This document shows, one piece after another, positions 16,789-26,108 of a stretch of 64,000 nt of DNA. The translations under genes and the position numbers were made by a program. Positions within the stretch are counted from its first letter, which is position 1. Each line of letters begins with the position of its first letter. This stretch comes from Bacteroidota bacterium (GTDB lineage: Bacteria > Bacteroidota > Bacteroidia > Chitinophagales > Chitinophagaceae), in contig JAPLEH010000021.1 in NCBI GenBank assembly GCA_026391455.1, positions 44,706 to 108,705 on the forward strand, written 5' to 3'. The notes below the pieces were generated by a model. It saw nothing but the letters and a program-made list of their open reading frames with translations. It was not told the DNA's origin and did no database searches.

Positions 16789-18438
16789 CTATTTTTCCCG
16801 GGCTTCCCTGGCCAGCTTACTGTTCTGGTAACTATACATAAAATATACAGCCAATCCCACCACCAGCCATACGAGGAATCGGACCCATACTTTATGCGTT
16901 TCCTGCGACATGAGGTAGAAGCAACTCATCATGCCCAACACAGGTATCAGGGAAAACTTATGTATAAGGGAGAGTACGCCCATCAATATGGCAATGACCC
17001 AGAATACCACCATGGGCCAGGTATCCCGTGTCCAGATATCATTGGTAAAATGGGAAGGCACCTGGACAGCAATCAATATAATACTACCCACAAGTAATAC
17101 CGGATAAATGAACTGACCATTGATATACGGCACTTTAAATTTGCTATCCGGTTTATCCTTATTATTCCGTAAAACAAGCACACCCCCGCATACAAGCACA
17201 AAGGCAAACAATGTACCGATACTGGTGAGAGAAAGTACTTCACCCAGATTCAGAAAGAGTGCCGGTACCGCTACTACAAAACCCGTTAAAATAGTCGAGA
17301 AAGAAGGTGTACCATAACGGGGATGAATACGCGAAAATATTTTGGGCAATAGTCCGTCGCGACTCATGCTCATCCAGATACGTGGTTGTCCCATCTGAAA
17401 TACCAGCAATACACTGGCCGTAGCGATGATGGCACTCACTGCCACTACAGCGGATATGAACTTAAGTCCGTTCTCATCAAATACCATCGCCAGCGGATCG
17501 CCCACATTCAGCTTGGTATAATGCACCATGCCGGTGAGTACGATAGCCAGCAATACATACACTACTGTACAAATGATCAGGGAATAGATCATACCTTTCG
17601 GAAGATCACGTTGTGGGTTCTTACACTCCTCCGCTGTAGTGGAAATGGCATCAAACCCAATATAGGCAAAGAATACCGCCGACACCCCTTTCATGATTCC
17701 ACTGAAACCGGTGGGTGTAAAGGGCGACCAGTTGCCGGGATGTACATAAAAAGCCCCTAATACAATCACAAAAAAGATCACGGCCAGCTTCAGCATCACC
17801 ATCAGGTTGCTTGCCGTCCTGGACTCTTTAATACCCCGGAATACGATATAGGTAATGAGTACGACAATAAGTAGGGCGGGCAAATCCATAATCAACCGGA
17901 AGCCACCGATCTGTGGGGCGTTCTGCCAGGCAGATACGGCCCCTTCCACCACACCACGCTTTGCCGACATATAATCCATCGTAAGCCAGTCTGGTATATG
18001 CATGTTAGCTTTCGACATCATATTGGTAAAGTAATCGCTCCAGGAAATGGCTACGGCGATATTACCAATGGCATATTCCATCAAAAGGTCCCAACCAATA
18101 ATCCAGGCAAATATCTCACCAAAAGCCACATAAGAATAGGTATAGGCACTGCCGGAAACGGGCACCGTGGATGCAAACTCCGCATAGCATAGCGCCGCAA
18201 ATCCACAGGCTATGGCCGTAAATATATAAAGGAAGATAACACCCGGCCCGCCACTCGATGCCGCCGAACCTATTCCACTAAAAATACCCGCACCTATTAC
18301 CGCGGCTATACCAAAAAAGGTGAGGTCCCGAACACCCAGCACTTTCTTTAAACCGGAGGAATGCCCGTCTCCTAAACCAGCTTTCGCCTCTTCCAGGATT
18401 CGGGGTATTGATTTCTTGCGGAACAGTTGATTTGCCAT
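16789..18438 (-). CDS. APC-family amino acid permease (CAT-like)
   Basis: 549 residues and about 12-14 membrane segments. The N-terminal cytoplasmic stretch ends LKKVLGVRDLTFFGIAAVIG, then AGIFSGIGSAASSGGPGV, the unwound TM1 GxG substrate motif of APC carriers, and CYAEFASTVPVSGSAYTYSY in TM3. Later FFAYIGFDAISTTAEECKNP is the conserved TM6-7 motif of the cationic amino acid transporter (CAT/YfnA) branch. It should import an amino acid by cation-coupled transport; the substrate cannot be read from sequence. It is monocistronic and divergent from the gene at 18615. Confidence 0.92.
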   Translation of the reverse strand: MANQLFRKKSIPRILEEAKAGLGDGHSSGLKKVLGVRDLTFFGIAAVIGAGIFSGIGSAASSGGPGVIFLYIFTAIACGFAALCYAEFASTVPVSGSAYTYSYVAFGEIFAWIIGWDLLMEYAIGNIAVAISWSDYFTNMMSKANMHIPDWLTMDYMSAKRGVVEGAVSAWQNAPQIGGFRLIMDLPALLIVVLITYIVFRGIKESRTASNLMVMLKLAVIFFVIVLGAFYVHPGNWSPFTPTGFSGIMKGVSAVFFAYIGFDAISTTAEECKNPQRDLPKGMIYSLIICTVVYVLLAIVLTGMVHYTKLNVGDPLAMVFDENGLKFISAVVAVSAIIATASVLLVFQMGQPRIWMSMSRDGLLPKIFSRIHPRYGTPSFSTILTGFVVAVPALFLNLGEVLSLTSIGTLFAFVLVCGGVLVLRNNKDKPDSKFKVPYINGQFIYPVLLVGSIILIAVQVPSHFTNDIWTRDTWPMVVFWVIAILMGVLSLIHKFSLIPVLGMMSCFYLMSQETHKVWVRFLVWLVVGLAVYFMYSYQNSKLAREAREK

Positions 18439-18614
18439 AATTCAGTTGGTTTTGCCCGTTCAAAATAGCGAAAAAATTGATTGCCAGTATGTCCGGCTAT
18501 CCTTTTTTAGTAAACGAACGGTATCCGCCTGATTAAAATCATATACCTGACTTATTTTTCTCAGGAATGGTATACAAAGGCTTTGGCAAATTTGCTGCAT
18601 TAAAACAATAATCA

Positions 18615-18989
18615 ATGCATACAACAGTAAACCAGCATGTTGCTTCTGCAGGCACGCAAACTGCAAATAACCATATCAGCTTATGGAGCCATTTTATTAA
18701 TTGGGCCGATGGTCAGGAAAAAAGCCGTTTATTATGGACTGCCCTTTCCATAGCCGGTCACGGCTGTGTATTTACCATTATCACCATGGCTACTATCCTT
18801 TTTACAGGGAATAATTTCATCTTCTGGCCCTTTGCATTAGTAGCCATGTCTATGTGTGTGGTGGTAAACCTGGCGGCAATGCCAACTAAAATAACCATCC
18901 CCGTATTATTTTTCAGCCTGCTGATCGACTTGGTGATCATTGCCCTTTGCCTGACACATGGTTTTGATATGGCCGCCTCTTATCGCTAG
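18615..18989 (+). CDS. Small three-TM membrane protein, unknown
   Basis: 124 residues with a polar N-terminus and three hydrophobic stretches: LWTALSIAGHGCVFTIITMA (about 40-59), FIFWPFALVAMSMCVVVNLA (about 68-87) and VLFFSLLIDLVIIALCLTH (about 97-115). No family recognised. It is read divergently from the permease across a 176-bp gap, so the two may share a control region. Confidence 0.6.
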   Translation: MHTTVNQHVASAGTQTANNHISLWSHFINWADGQEKSRLLWTALSIAGHGCVFTIITMATILFTGNNFIFWPFALVAMSMCVVVNLAAMPTKITIPVLFFSLLIDLVIIALCLTHGFDMAASYR

Positions 18990-19038
18990 TTTTCGTTAAG
19001 GGGAATTGTATTTTTATTGAATCTGTTTCCAAAATGAA

Positions 19039-19078
19039 GGTTGAATAGGTTGCATAAGTTGAAGAAGTTACATAAGTT
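19039..19078. repeat. 9-bp periodic repeat (GTTGAATAG/GTTGCATAA)
   Basis: Four consecutive 9-mers of the form GTTGnATAn or GTTnnATAA. The same family occurs, with longer arrays, at 29831-29967 (inverted) and 56718-56790. The 249-bp spacer 18990-19238 holds no gene. Confidence 0.7.
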
Positions 19079-19238
19079 TTGAGCGAAGGCTGTTCCGGCT
19101 GTTTACTACATCTGCCTTCCCGCCGTAACGCAGTGAAGGAGCGTTCAGCATTGTATTCTTAACGCCTTACCGGCAAAATTCCGGCTGTTTGTGTATTTGC
19201 TTGCAGCTTGCAGCTAGCAGCTCGAGGCTCAAAGCTTA

Positions 19239-20204
19239 CTAATAATCTCTTTTTACGAGGAAAAGAGCCAGCTCCCTGAGCGGCTCTTTTCTTTTGGTCA
19301 GCACCGCAATATCTTCCAGATGGGCCAGTGCCTCATCGAGAAAACGGTTCTTCAACTGTACAGCCCATTCATCGGCTTTACAGGCCCGGTAAATTGCCAA
19401 TACTTTATTCACTTTATCGGCATCATTCCCTTCCAGTAATAGCTGAAGCTCCTTCAACTGCTCGGGGCTGCTGCTGCTCAAGGCATGCAGTAACAGAAAA
19501 GTTTTTTTATTGGCCAGAATATCTCCGCCCACCTGCTTGCCAAATTTGGAAGGATCACCAAAAGCATCCAGGTAATCGTCCTGTATTTGAAACGCTATAC
19601 CCAGTTTTTTCCCAAACTCATACAGCAAGTGCTGATTGCGCTCCCCGGCACCACCGAGTATCGCCCCGGTTTGCAGACTCGCTGCCAGTGCTACCGATGT
19701 TTTTAATTCGATCATTTTTAAATAGGCATCCATGCTCACCGAATCCATTTTCTCAAAATCCATATCCATCTGCTGCCCTTCACACACTTCTTTCGCCGTT
19801 TTGTTGAACAGGTAGAGAATAGATTGCAGGTATTCGATGCTGATCTTATTCAGTTCCTCATAAGCCGTTACCAGCATCACATCCCCCGCCAGCAGGGCCG
19901 TGTTTTCATTATACTTGGTATGCACTGTTTGCATGCCCCTTCGCAAGGGGGCCTTATCCATAATATCATCATGTATAAGGGTGAAATTGTGAAACAACTC
20001 AATGGCCGTTCCCACATGCCAGGCATCTTCCTTTATTTCTTCAAAAAGTTCATTGCCCATCAGGCATAAAACGGGCCGCACCCGCTTACCACCCAGTTTC
20101 AGAAAATATTCATTGGGATCATAGAGCGTGGCCGGTTCCTCCGGGAAATGTCGTCGGTCAAAACGGAGTGCAAATTTTTGGGAAAGGAGTTCGAATGAGT
20201 GCAT
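19239..20204 (-). CDS. Polyprenyl (geranylgeranyl/farnesyl-type) diphosphate synthase
   Basis: 321 residues of the all-alpha prenyl synthase fold. Both aspartate-rich motifs are intact: FARM HDDIMDKAPLRRG (Asp 79, 80, 83) and SARM FQIQDDYLDAFGD (Asp 209, 210, 213), with GGKRVRP (38-44) binding IPP. It condenses IPP with allylic diphosphates for quinone, carotenoid or cell-wall lipid synthesis; product length cannot be read with confidence. The gene stands alone, with a repeat-containing spacer downstream and a 276-bp spacer upstream. Confidence 0.9.
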   Translation of the reverse strand: MHSFELLSQKFALRFDRRHFPEEPATLYDPNEYFLKLGGKRVRPVLCLMGNELFEEIKEDAWHVGTAIELFHNFTLIHDDIMDKAPLRRGMQTVHTKYNENTALLAGDVMLVTAYEELNKISIEYLQSILYLFNKTAKEVCEGQQMDMDFEKMDSVSMDAYLKMIELKTSVALAASLQTGAILGGAGERNQHLLYEFGKKLGIAFQIQDDYLDAFGDPSKFGKQVGGDILANKKTFLLLHALSSSSPEQLKELQLLLEGNDADKVNKVLAIYRACKADEWAVQLKNRFLDEALAHLEDIAVLTKRKEPLRELALFLVKRDY

Positions 20205-20261
20205 ACAACAAATTTACTTATAGATGAGCATAGAAAAGAAAAATGGAGATATTTTTTGAAA

Positions 20262-20280
20262 TTTACTCACGCTGAGTAAA
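20262..20280. repeat. Palindrome TTTACTCA-CGC-TGAGTAAA
   Basis: An 8-bp perfect stem with a CGC loop. Its core, ACTCACGCTGAGT, is the exact reverse complement of a second palindrome at 21038-21050, and the pair bracket the GxxExxY gene. Confidence 0.75.
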
Positions 20281-20369
20281 AGGAGCTAATTGAGATATTT
20301 TGCCAGTCTCCACTTAATAATTATCATTTTCTCATTTTAACGATGACCTGCAGATTCGAGGATAGTGAG

Positions 20370-20397
20370 CTGTCCGTACCGGACTGAGGACAGTTTT
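20370..20397 (+). terminator. Terminator-like hairpin without a visible upstream gene
   Basis: CTGTCC...GGACAG with an inner GTCCG/CGGAC option is followed by TTTTT on the plus strand. No plus-strand gene precedes it, so it could end a small RNA or be a chance structure. The 20205-20480 spacer otherwise shows only the palindrome at 20262. Confidence 0.4.
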
Positions 20398-20480
20398 TAG
20401 CAGTATTTCGGTTAAGGTTTATTTATGTCGAATTATTAATTATGTTACACGCCGATTTATAATTTTTTAAAAAAAATACT

Positions 20481-20870
20481 ATGGAAATAAACGATATAAC
20501 ATCAAAAATAATTGAAGAAAGTATCTATATACATCGGGAACTCGGTCCCGGGTTACTTGAATCCGTTTATGAAGAGGTATTACACTACAGACTTAAAAAA
20601 AACGGGCTGCGATCTGAGAGACAGAAGGAAATACCAGTCCTTTTTGAAGGTATAAAGATGGAAACAGGTTTCAGAGCTGACATAATAGTGGAGGGGAAAG
20701 TTTTAGTTGAACTCAAATCAATCGAAACAGTACCTGCTGTGCATTATAAAAAACTTGTAACTTATCTGAAATTGAGTAAACTACAAGTGGCCCTGTTAAT
20801 TAATTTTTATGAAGACCTCTTAAAAAAGGGGATCAAAAGAGTCGTAAACAAATATGACCCGCCCAAATAG
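20481..20870 (+). CDS. GxxExxY protein
   Basis: 129 residues, start MEINDITSKIIEESIYIHRE, then GPGLLESVYEEVL, which is the namesake GxxExxY motif (about 22-28). Further conserved parts are FRADIIVEGKVLVELKS (about 73-89), resembling the D...ExK core of PD-(D/E)XK nucleases, and HYKKLVTYLKLSKLQVALLI. The family is abundant in Bacteroidota, occurs in many copies per genome and has no settled function. The gene is AT-richer than its neighbours, lies opposite in strand to both and is bracketed by inverted palindromes, which suggests later arrival. Confidence 0.9.
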   Translation: MEINDITSKIIEESIYIHRELGPGLLESVYEEVLHYRLKKNGLRSERQKEIPVLFEGIKMETGFRADIIVEGKVLVELKSIETVPAVHYKKLVTYLKLSKLQVALLINFYEDLLKKGIKRVVNKYDPPK

Positions 20871-21037
20871 CGTGCGGGATATTCCTAAAGGCAAAATTCT
20901 GATTTTTCATTCTTCAAGAAAGAAATTACTCTTTTCTGAAAAGAGCCATGTATCTATTTAATTAAATATTAAATATTAAATAATCCTCCAAAGCGATGAT
21001 ACAGCTTCGATTTAAAAGCCCTCCCATAACTCACAAA

Positions 21038-21050
21038 ACTCAGCGTGAGT
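21038..21050. repeat. Palindrome ACTCAGCGTGAGT next to the rnr stop
   Basis: Inverse partner of the element at 20262-20280, placed 3 bp after the rnr stop codon. On the minus strand it is followed by TTTTG, so it could also serve as a weak terminator for the rnr operon. Confidence 0.6.
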
Positions 21051-21053
21051 CAA

Positions 21054-23072
21054 TTATCCCTTTCTCTTTTTACCTTTCCCTTTGATAGTATCCTCCCCTT
21101 CCAATTCACCGGCCACCACCCACTCATAATCCAGCTGACGCTTCGTTAAATTAGCCGCCACCACTTTGATCCTCACTTTGTCTCCCATCATGAACTTTTT
21201 ACCACTTCGGCGGCCTACCAGGCAATAATCCGATTCCACATGGCGAAACTCATCGTATTCGAGCAGGCTGTTCACACTCACCAACCCCTCACATTTATGA
21301 TCCACCGTTTCTACCCAAAAACCAAAACTCGCCACACCACTGATTACCCCGTCAAAATCATCTCCGAGGTAATTCTTCATATATTGTACCTGTTTGTATT
21401 TATTGGCCGCCCGCTCTGCTTCCATAGCAGCACGCTCCCGCTCACTGGTATGTTTGCATTTTTCCTCCATCTTTTTATCAGGCTGCAGCTGGTTGTTCAG
21501 CATATCAAACAATATCCGGTGTACCTGCACATCCGGATAACGGCGTATCGGGGAAGTAAAATGACAATAGTGCTCAAAGCCCAAACCATAGTGTCCCACA
21601 TTCTCAATGGTATACTTGGCTTTGGCCATAGTACGGATACCCAATTGCTCCAGTACATGCTGCTCCGGTCTTCCATTCACATCTTTCAACAACTGATTGA
21701 ATGATGCAGCAATATGCTCCGGCGAAGTAGTGTCAAACGTATGCCCGAATTTTTTGGCGAACGCCGCAAAGGGTACCAGCTTTTCTTCATCGGGATCATC
21801 GTGTGTCCGGTAAGGAAAGGGAACCGGTTTATTATTGATCTTGATCTTCGACACATTCTCCGCCACAGTTCGATTGGCCAGCAACATGAACTCTTCGATC
21901 AATTGATGTGCTTCTTTACTTTCCTTAATCATAATGCCAATGGGATTGCCCTTTTCATCCAGTTTGAAACGGACTTCCTGCGAAGAAAAATTGATCGCTC
22001 CGTTGTTGAAACGTATTTTCCTGAATTTCTGGGCCAGTTCATTCAGCAATAAAATTTCTTCTGCATACAAACCAGCCTTCGATTCAATAATTTCCTGTAC
22101 TTCTTCATACGTAAACCGGTGGTCCGAATGTATCACCGTTTTACCCAGCCAGTATTGCTTTACTTCCCCTTTTGGACTGATTTGAAAAATGGCAGAAAAA
22201 GTAAGCTTATCTTCTTTGGGACGTAGCGAACAAAGCACATTCGAAATATGTTCCGGCAGCATCGGTATAACCCTGTCGGGTAAATAGACCGATGTGGCCC
22301 GGTGATAGGCTTCTTTATCCAGGGGCGTTTCCGGTTCGAGGTAATGGCTTACATCCGCAATATGTACGCCTAATTCATAGTTACCGTTTTTCAATTTGCG
22401 GAAAGAAAGCGCATCGTCAAAGTCTTTCGCATCCACCGGATCAATGGTGATCGTAAATATATCGCGGATATCTTTTCTCTTTTTGATCTCCTCTGCTGAA
22501 ATGATATCGGGTATGCGGGCTGCCACTTCCAGCGCTTCATCCGGAAATTCGAGCGGGAACCCCGCTTCGAGCAGTATTTCCTTCATGGCCGCGTCATTGC
22601 TGTTTTCCGCGTCAAGCACAGACACCACTTCTCCTACCGGGCGCTTGCCATCGTTATCCCACTGTACCAATTTTACCACCACCCGGTCATTATCTTTTGC
22701 ATTTTTTATTTGTTGCAAAGGAATAAATATATCCGGCATCGGTTTATCCATTTCGGCTACAAAGAAGGCAAAGCCTTTATTCATTTCCAGGTGACCGATG
22801 AATTCGGTACGCTTACGCGAAAGCACCTGCTTCACCACGCCCTGCATTCTCCGGCCGGCACTTTTTAATTCTTTTACCATCACACTCACGGTATCGCCAT
22901 GCAGTGCGGTATTAAAATCTGCCGGACGGATCATGATATCGGCCTCCAGCCCTTCTATGGTTACGAAACCCATTCCGGAACGGGTTATATCCAGTACCCC
23001 TTTCATCACGCGGGGGTTGGCATGTCGTTGCTTCTCTTTATTTTTTTTCTTTTTGGAATTTTTTCTTCCCAT
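21054..23072 (-). CDS. rnr: Ribonuclease R
   Basis: 672 residues: a Lys-rich N-terminus, cold-shock domains (about 25-190), an RNB catalytic domain and a C-terminal S1 domain. The active-site block DPVDAKDFDDALSF lies at about 211-224, with DVSHYLEPETPLDKEA downstream and HFTSPIRRYPDVQVHR near 500. S1 reads GVISGVASFGFWVETVDHKC (about 570-590). It degrades structured RNA 3' to 5' and takes part in rRNA and tmRNA quality control. It is the last gene of a DUF3822-rsmD-cyclo-ligase-lpxK-rnr operon, 10 bp after lpxK. Confidence 0.95.
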   Translation of the reverse strand: MGRKNSKKKKNKEKQRHANPRVMKGVLDITRSGMGFVTIEGLEADIMIRPADFNTALHGDTVSVMVKELKSAGRRMQGVVKQVLSRKRTEFIGHLEMNKGFAFFVAEMDKPMPDIFIPLQQIKNAKDNDRVVVKLVQWDNDGKRPVGEVVSVLDAENSNDAAMKEILLEAGFPLEFPDEALEVAARIPDIISAEEIKKRKDIRDIFTITIDPVDAKDFDDALSFRKLKNGNYELGVHIADVSHYLEPETPLDKEAYHRATSVYLPDRVIPMLPEHISNVLCSLRPKEDKLTFSAIFQISPKGEVKQYWLGKTVIHSDHRFTYEEVQEIIESKAGLYAEEILLLNELAQKFRKIRFNNGAINFSSQEVRFKLDEKGNPIGIMIKESKEAHQLIEEFMLLANRTVAENVSKIKINNKPVPFPYRTHDDPDEEKLVPFAAFAKKFGHTFDTTSPEHIAASFNQLLKDVNGRPEQHVLEQLGIRTMAKAKYTIENVGHYGLGFEHYCHFTSPIRRYPDVQVHRILFDMLNNQLQPDKKMEEKCKHTSERERAAMEAERAANKYKQVQYMKNYLGDDFDGVISGVASFGFWVETVDHKCEGLVSVNSLLEYDEFRHVESDYCLVGRRSGKKFMMGDKVRIKVVAANLTKRQLDYEWVVAGELEGEDTIKGKGKKRKG

Positions 23073-23082
23073 GTTAAGGTTA

Positions 23083-24153
23083 TTATTGTTTCTTAAAATG
23101 CTGAATAAAATCCATCACTCCGGCTTCAAATCTTTCTTCTTCATTGAACAGGAACTCGTGACGGACCGGTATTACATATAAAGGCAGGTCAGCTATTTCA
23201 GCATTGAATTTTACCAGTCTGACTGCATCTTTTTCCGTGGTGAGAATAATTTTATTCTCCGTTTCCATCTTCCTGAAACGATCACGGATATCGTTCAGGT
23301 CATCAATAGTGAAAATATGATGGTCGGCATATTGCAACATATGATAACTGTTGCTTTTCTCCTCCAGTCTTTTTTTCAATGGCCGCGGATTGGCAATACC
23401 TGTTACCAGCAACACTTCGGTATCGGCATCCGGATGAAATACTTCACCACTCACAGCATGATACATATCACCATAAGCAATCGCGGTAAAAAATACCTGC
23501 TGATGCGGCAGCGGATGAATCTCGCGGATCAGTTTTTGTTTCTCTTCGGCAGTGAGGCCGGGCTTGCATTTGGTCACCACAATGATTTCTGCCCGTTTAT
23601 AACTGCTCTTCAGATCGCGCAGGTCACCGGTGGGCAGATAGAAATCGCGGGTGAACAAATTACTGTATTCTGTTAACAGAATATTTAATCCAGCTTTTAC
23701 CTGTCGGTGCTGAAAGGCATCATCCAGTACGATCACCTGCGTATCGGGCCGGTCATGCAGTAACTGTGGAATAGCCACTAACCGCTCTTCTCCCACCGCT
23801 ACGGGCACATCCGGAAATTTCAGGTGAAACTGCATCGGCTCATCCCCTATTTCCAGAGCAGTGGATTGATCATCTGCCAGCACATATCCTTTTGTTTTCC
23901 GCTTATAACCACGACTCAGGGTGGCTGTATGATACTTCTCTTTAATTTTACGAACCAGGTATTCCACCATGGGCGATTTACCAGTACCACCCACCGATAA
24001 ATTACCCACACAGATCAACGGCAAACCAAAGGAGGATGACTTAAAAATATTTTTATCATACAACCAATTGCGGACAGCAACCCCCAACCAATACAGGAGT
24101 GCAAAAGGCAGTAAAAGTATCCGGAACGATTTGAGAAAAAAATTAGAAAACAT
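23083..24153 (-). CDS. lpxK: Tetraacyldisaccharide 4'-kinase
   Basis: 356 residues. An N-terminal membrane-proximal helix (ILLLPFALLYWLGVAV) precedes the P-loop GNLSVGGTGKSP (50-61). SRGYKRKTKGYVL and VIVLDDAFQHRQV are the other family signatures. The enzyme phosphorylates the lipid A precursor at the inner membrane, so the host makes lipid A and is Gram-negative. It overlaps the cyclo-ligase gene upstream by 11 bp and is followed by rnr. Closely packed with translation and folate genes, an arrangement of convenience rather than pathway. Confidence 0.95.
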   Translation of the reverse strand: MFSNFFLKSFRILLLPFALLYWLGVAVRNWLYDKNIFKSSSFGLPLICVGNLSVGGTGKSPMVEYLVRKIKEKYHTATLSRGYKRKTKGYVLADDQSTALEIGDEPMQFHLKFPDVPVAVGEERLVAIPQLLHDRPDTQVIVLDDAFQHRQVKAGLNILLTEYSNLFTRDFYLPTGDLRDLKSSYKRAEIIVVTKCKPGLTAEEKQKLIREIHPLPHQQVFFTAIAYGDMYHAVSGEVFHPDADTEVLLVTGIANPRPLKKRLEEKSNSYHMLQYADHHIFTIDDLNDIRDRFRKMETENKIILTTEKDAVRLVKFNAEIADLPLYVIPVRHEFLFNEEERFEAGVMDFIQHFKKQ

Positions 24154-24712
24154 AAATGGTTTGCGGCGTAATACAAAGATTTAAAGGTACATCAAAATCA
24201 GCCCTATCCCCTATTTCGGCAACAGGTTCGAAATAAGAAAAACCCAGTTTCAGGCAATCGGGCCTGCAGCGCGACAGGAATTTATCATAATACCCTTTTC
24301 CATAACCAACCCGGTATCCGTCCTCGTCAAATGCAAGCAGGGGTACGATCACCAGATCGCATTCCGCCGGGCTAATCTCAGGGCCGCTTTCCGGCTCGCT
24401 CAATCCCCATTTGGTTTGTACAAATGAAGTCTGTTCATCAGTGGCTATGGCTTTCATTTCATGTGTAGTGGTATCCGTTGTGGGATAGGCGATCCGGAGT
24501 CCCGGGTTGATAAATTCAAGATAATCGGTGAATAAATGTGTATTCGGCTCTTTATGGGCTTCCACCGGCCAGTAGGTAAACAAAGTCTCGATAAAGGGGA
24601 TTGTCGTTTTCTGGAGTTGGATGAGCAGGAGGTCGTCCAATTTAGCCTGCTGGGTTAGGGTCAGTTCTTTTCTTTTTTCTTTAAAAATGTGGCGCAGCGC
24701 TTGCTTCGTCAT
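24143..24712 (-). CDS. 5-formyltetrahydrofolate cyclo-ligase
   Basis: 189 residues. The family motif LVIVPLLAFDEDGYRVGYGK followed by GYYDKFL (about 120-147) forms the ATP- and folate-binding loop; FTYWPVEAHKEPNT near residue 45 is the substrate-side loop. It converts 5-formyl-THF to 5,10-methenyl-THF with ATP. It overlaps rsmD by 4 bp and lpxK by 11 bp, so it is translated as part of the same mRNA. Confidence 0.93.
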   Translation of the reverse strand: MTKQALRHIFKEKRKELTLTQQAKLDDLLLIQLQKTTIPFIETLFTYWPVEAHKEPNTHLFTDYLEFINPGLRIAYPTTDTTTHEMKAIATDEQTSFVQTKWGLSEPESGPEISPAECDLVIVPLLAFDEDGYRVGYGKGYYDKFLSRCRPDCLKLGFSYFEPVAEIGDRADFDVPLNLCITPQTIYVF

Positions 24713-25257
24713 GCAGGTCTGTTCTCCACAAAGGTAGTAAAAACGGTGGTTCCGTAATTTCTTTCTGCTTTATAGAAGGGAAATTGGCTGTATTCGTTGC
24801 GGGGCGTATGTTCCAGCACGAACCATCCCCCCGGGTTCAACAACCCTTTTTCAAATATCTGTACCGGCAGTTCATCGATACTGGTCAGGGCGTAGGGAGG
24901 CCCGGCAAAGATAAAATCAAACTTTTCCGTACAGCTCTGGATATATTTGAAAACATCCATTTTAATCACTTTGAAATTTTCCAGCCGGAGCGATGCCGCT
25001 GTTTTCTTAATAAATTCATACATCGCATTATCCTTTTCCACGATCGTTAAGTCCTGTACACCCCGGGAGGCCAGTTCATAACTGATACTTCCTGTGCCGC
25101 CAAAAAGGTCGAGCGAGCGAATGGTTTCAAAGTCGAGTTTATGTTGCAGTACATTGAATAAACCTTCCTTGGCCATATCGGTGGTAGGCCGGGTGTAAGG
25201 CATATTATTCGGCGGATTGAATTTTCGGCCGCCATGTTCTCCTCCTATGATACGCAT
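24709..25257 (-). CDS. rsmD: 16S rRNA G966 N2-methyltransferase RsmD, altered motif IV
   Basis: 182 residues of a Rossmann SAM methyltransferase: N-terminal MRIIGGEHGGRKF (family start), RPTTDMAKEGLFNVL (23-37), SAM-binding LDLFGGTGSISYELASRG (49-66) and VEKD (73-76). Motif IV, normally (D/N)PPY, reads FIFAGPPYAL with Gly119 (codon GGG at 24903-24901) in place of the catalytic Asp/Asn. Length and the rest are normal and the gene is embedded in a conserved operon, so it may still be active, be lineage-altered, or be a sequencing error. It overlaps DUF3822 by 13 bp. Confidence 0.9.
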   Translation of the reverse strand: MRIIGGEHGGRKFNPPNNMPYTRPTTDMAKEGLFNVLQHKLDFETIRSLDLFGGTGSISYELASRGVQDLTIVEKDNAMYEFIKKTAASLRLENFKVIKMDVFKYIQSCTEKFDFIFAGPPYALTSIDELPVQIFEKGLLNPGGWFVLEHTPRNEYSQFPFYKAERNYGTTVFTTFVENRPA

Positions 25258-26063
25258 CGGGCCAGGTCATTGAGTGAAGTAAAAAAATGCGCAGGGTATC
25301 CCTCTGTTTGCCAGGTGGCATCCCTGAATTCTATCCGAATGAAATACTGATACAATTCCCGGTATAAAGCCGATTCTTTATCTACAAGACCGGATAATGC
25401 CAACAGGGTATCTGATTGAGATAACCCAAAATGGTTGACCGTATTGATCAACTGATAAAGGATATCTTCCGGACTGGTATATTCATTGGCAGCAGCCACT
25501 AAAAATTTACCATTTTTTGCTGCCATCAGCGTAAAGTCATCCCGACGTATGTCCAGGTTGATACATCCGCCCGGTTCACCCGCCAATAAACGACTGAATC
25601 CTGCAGTATACTGGTGCATTACTTTAGCGGAAGGGAATTGAGCAGTTATCCATTCCTGTACAGCTACAGGCACGGCATAGATATTCATCAGTTGCCATTC
25701 AGGGATAGCTTCCGTGACGGTTACGCACAAATCCTTTCCATACAGGCTTTGAATGAGTACGCTTCCCTCCTGTTGGGTATAGGCAACAGCAGGCATGAGT
25801 ATGCTTTGTGGAAAATCAACCGATATCACCACCCGGTAATACGACGCTTTCAATACCGGATGGGTTTCCAAAAGCCCGGCCAACGATGCATTGTTCCATC
25901 CACCGCCGGGGGCCGGCTCTATAGTAACATAGCTCAACTCATGCAAAACAGTAGCCGCCTTATTGGTAGTACAAAAGGCTATATGTTGCGGTCCGAGCCG
26001 AACACACAATACCTCCTGTCCGCTTTCTGAGGTAGTATTTGATATATGAAATAATTGTTTCAA
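25245..26063 (-). CDS. DUF3822 family protein
   Basis: 272 residues, cytoplasmic, no signal peptide. It belongs to the DUF3822 group, which sits just upstream of rsmD in many Bacteroidota. The fold looks like an actin/ASKHA-type two-lobed protein: LCVRLGPQHIAFCTTN at the start, CINLDIRRDDFTLMAAKNGK (about 166-185) and LLALSGLVDKESALYRELYQ near the end. Function unknown. It is the first gene of the five-gene operon and overlaps rsmD by 13 bp. Confidence 0.85.
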   Translation of the reverse strand: MKQLFHISNTTSESGQEVLCVRLGPQHIAFCTTNKAATVLHELSYVTIEPAPGGGWNNASLAGLLETHPVLKASYYRVVISVDFPQSILMPAVAYTQQEGSVLIQSLYGKDLCVTVTEAIPEWQLMNIYAVPVAVQEWITAQFPSAKVMHQYTAGFSRLLAGEPGGCINLDIRRDDFTLMAAKNGKFLVAAANEYTSPEDILYQLINTVNHFGLSQSDTLLALSGLVDKESALYRELYQYFIRIEFRDATWQTEGYPAHFFTSLNDLARCVS

Positions 26064-26108
26064 CCGATTATTTTATTGCGTGCAATAATAGACAAAATTT
26101 AATTATCG

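Noticed and set aside
20209..20216. TAAATTTG box before the prenyl synthase gene
   Set aside because: It lies 5 bp from the start codon, would give a leaderless mRNA and lacks a -33 box; likely chance.
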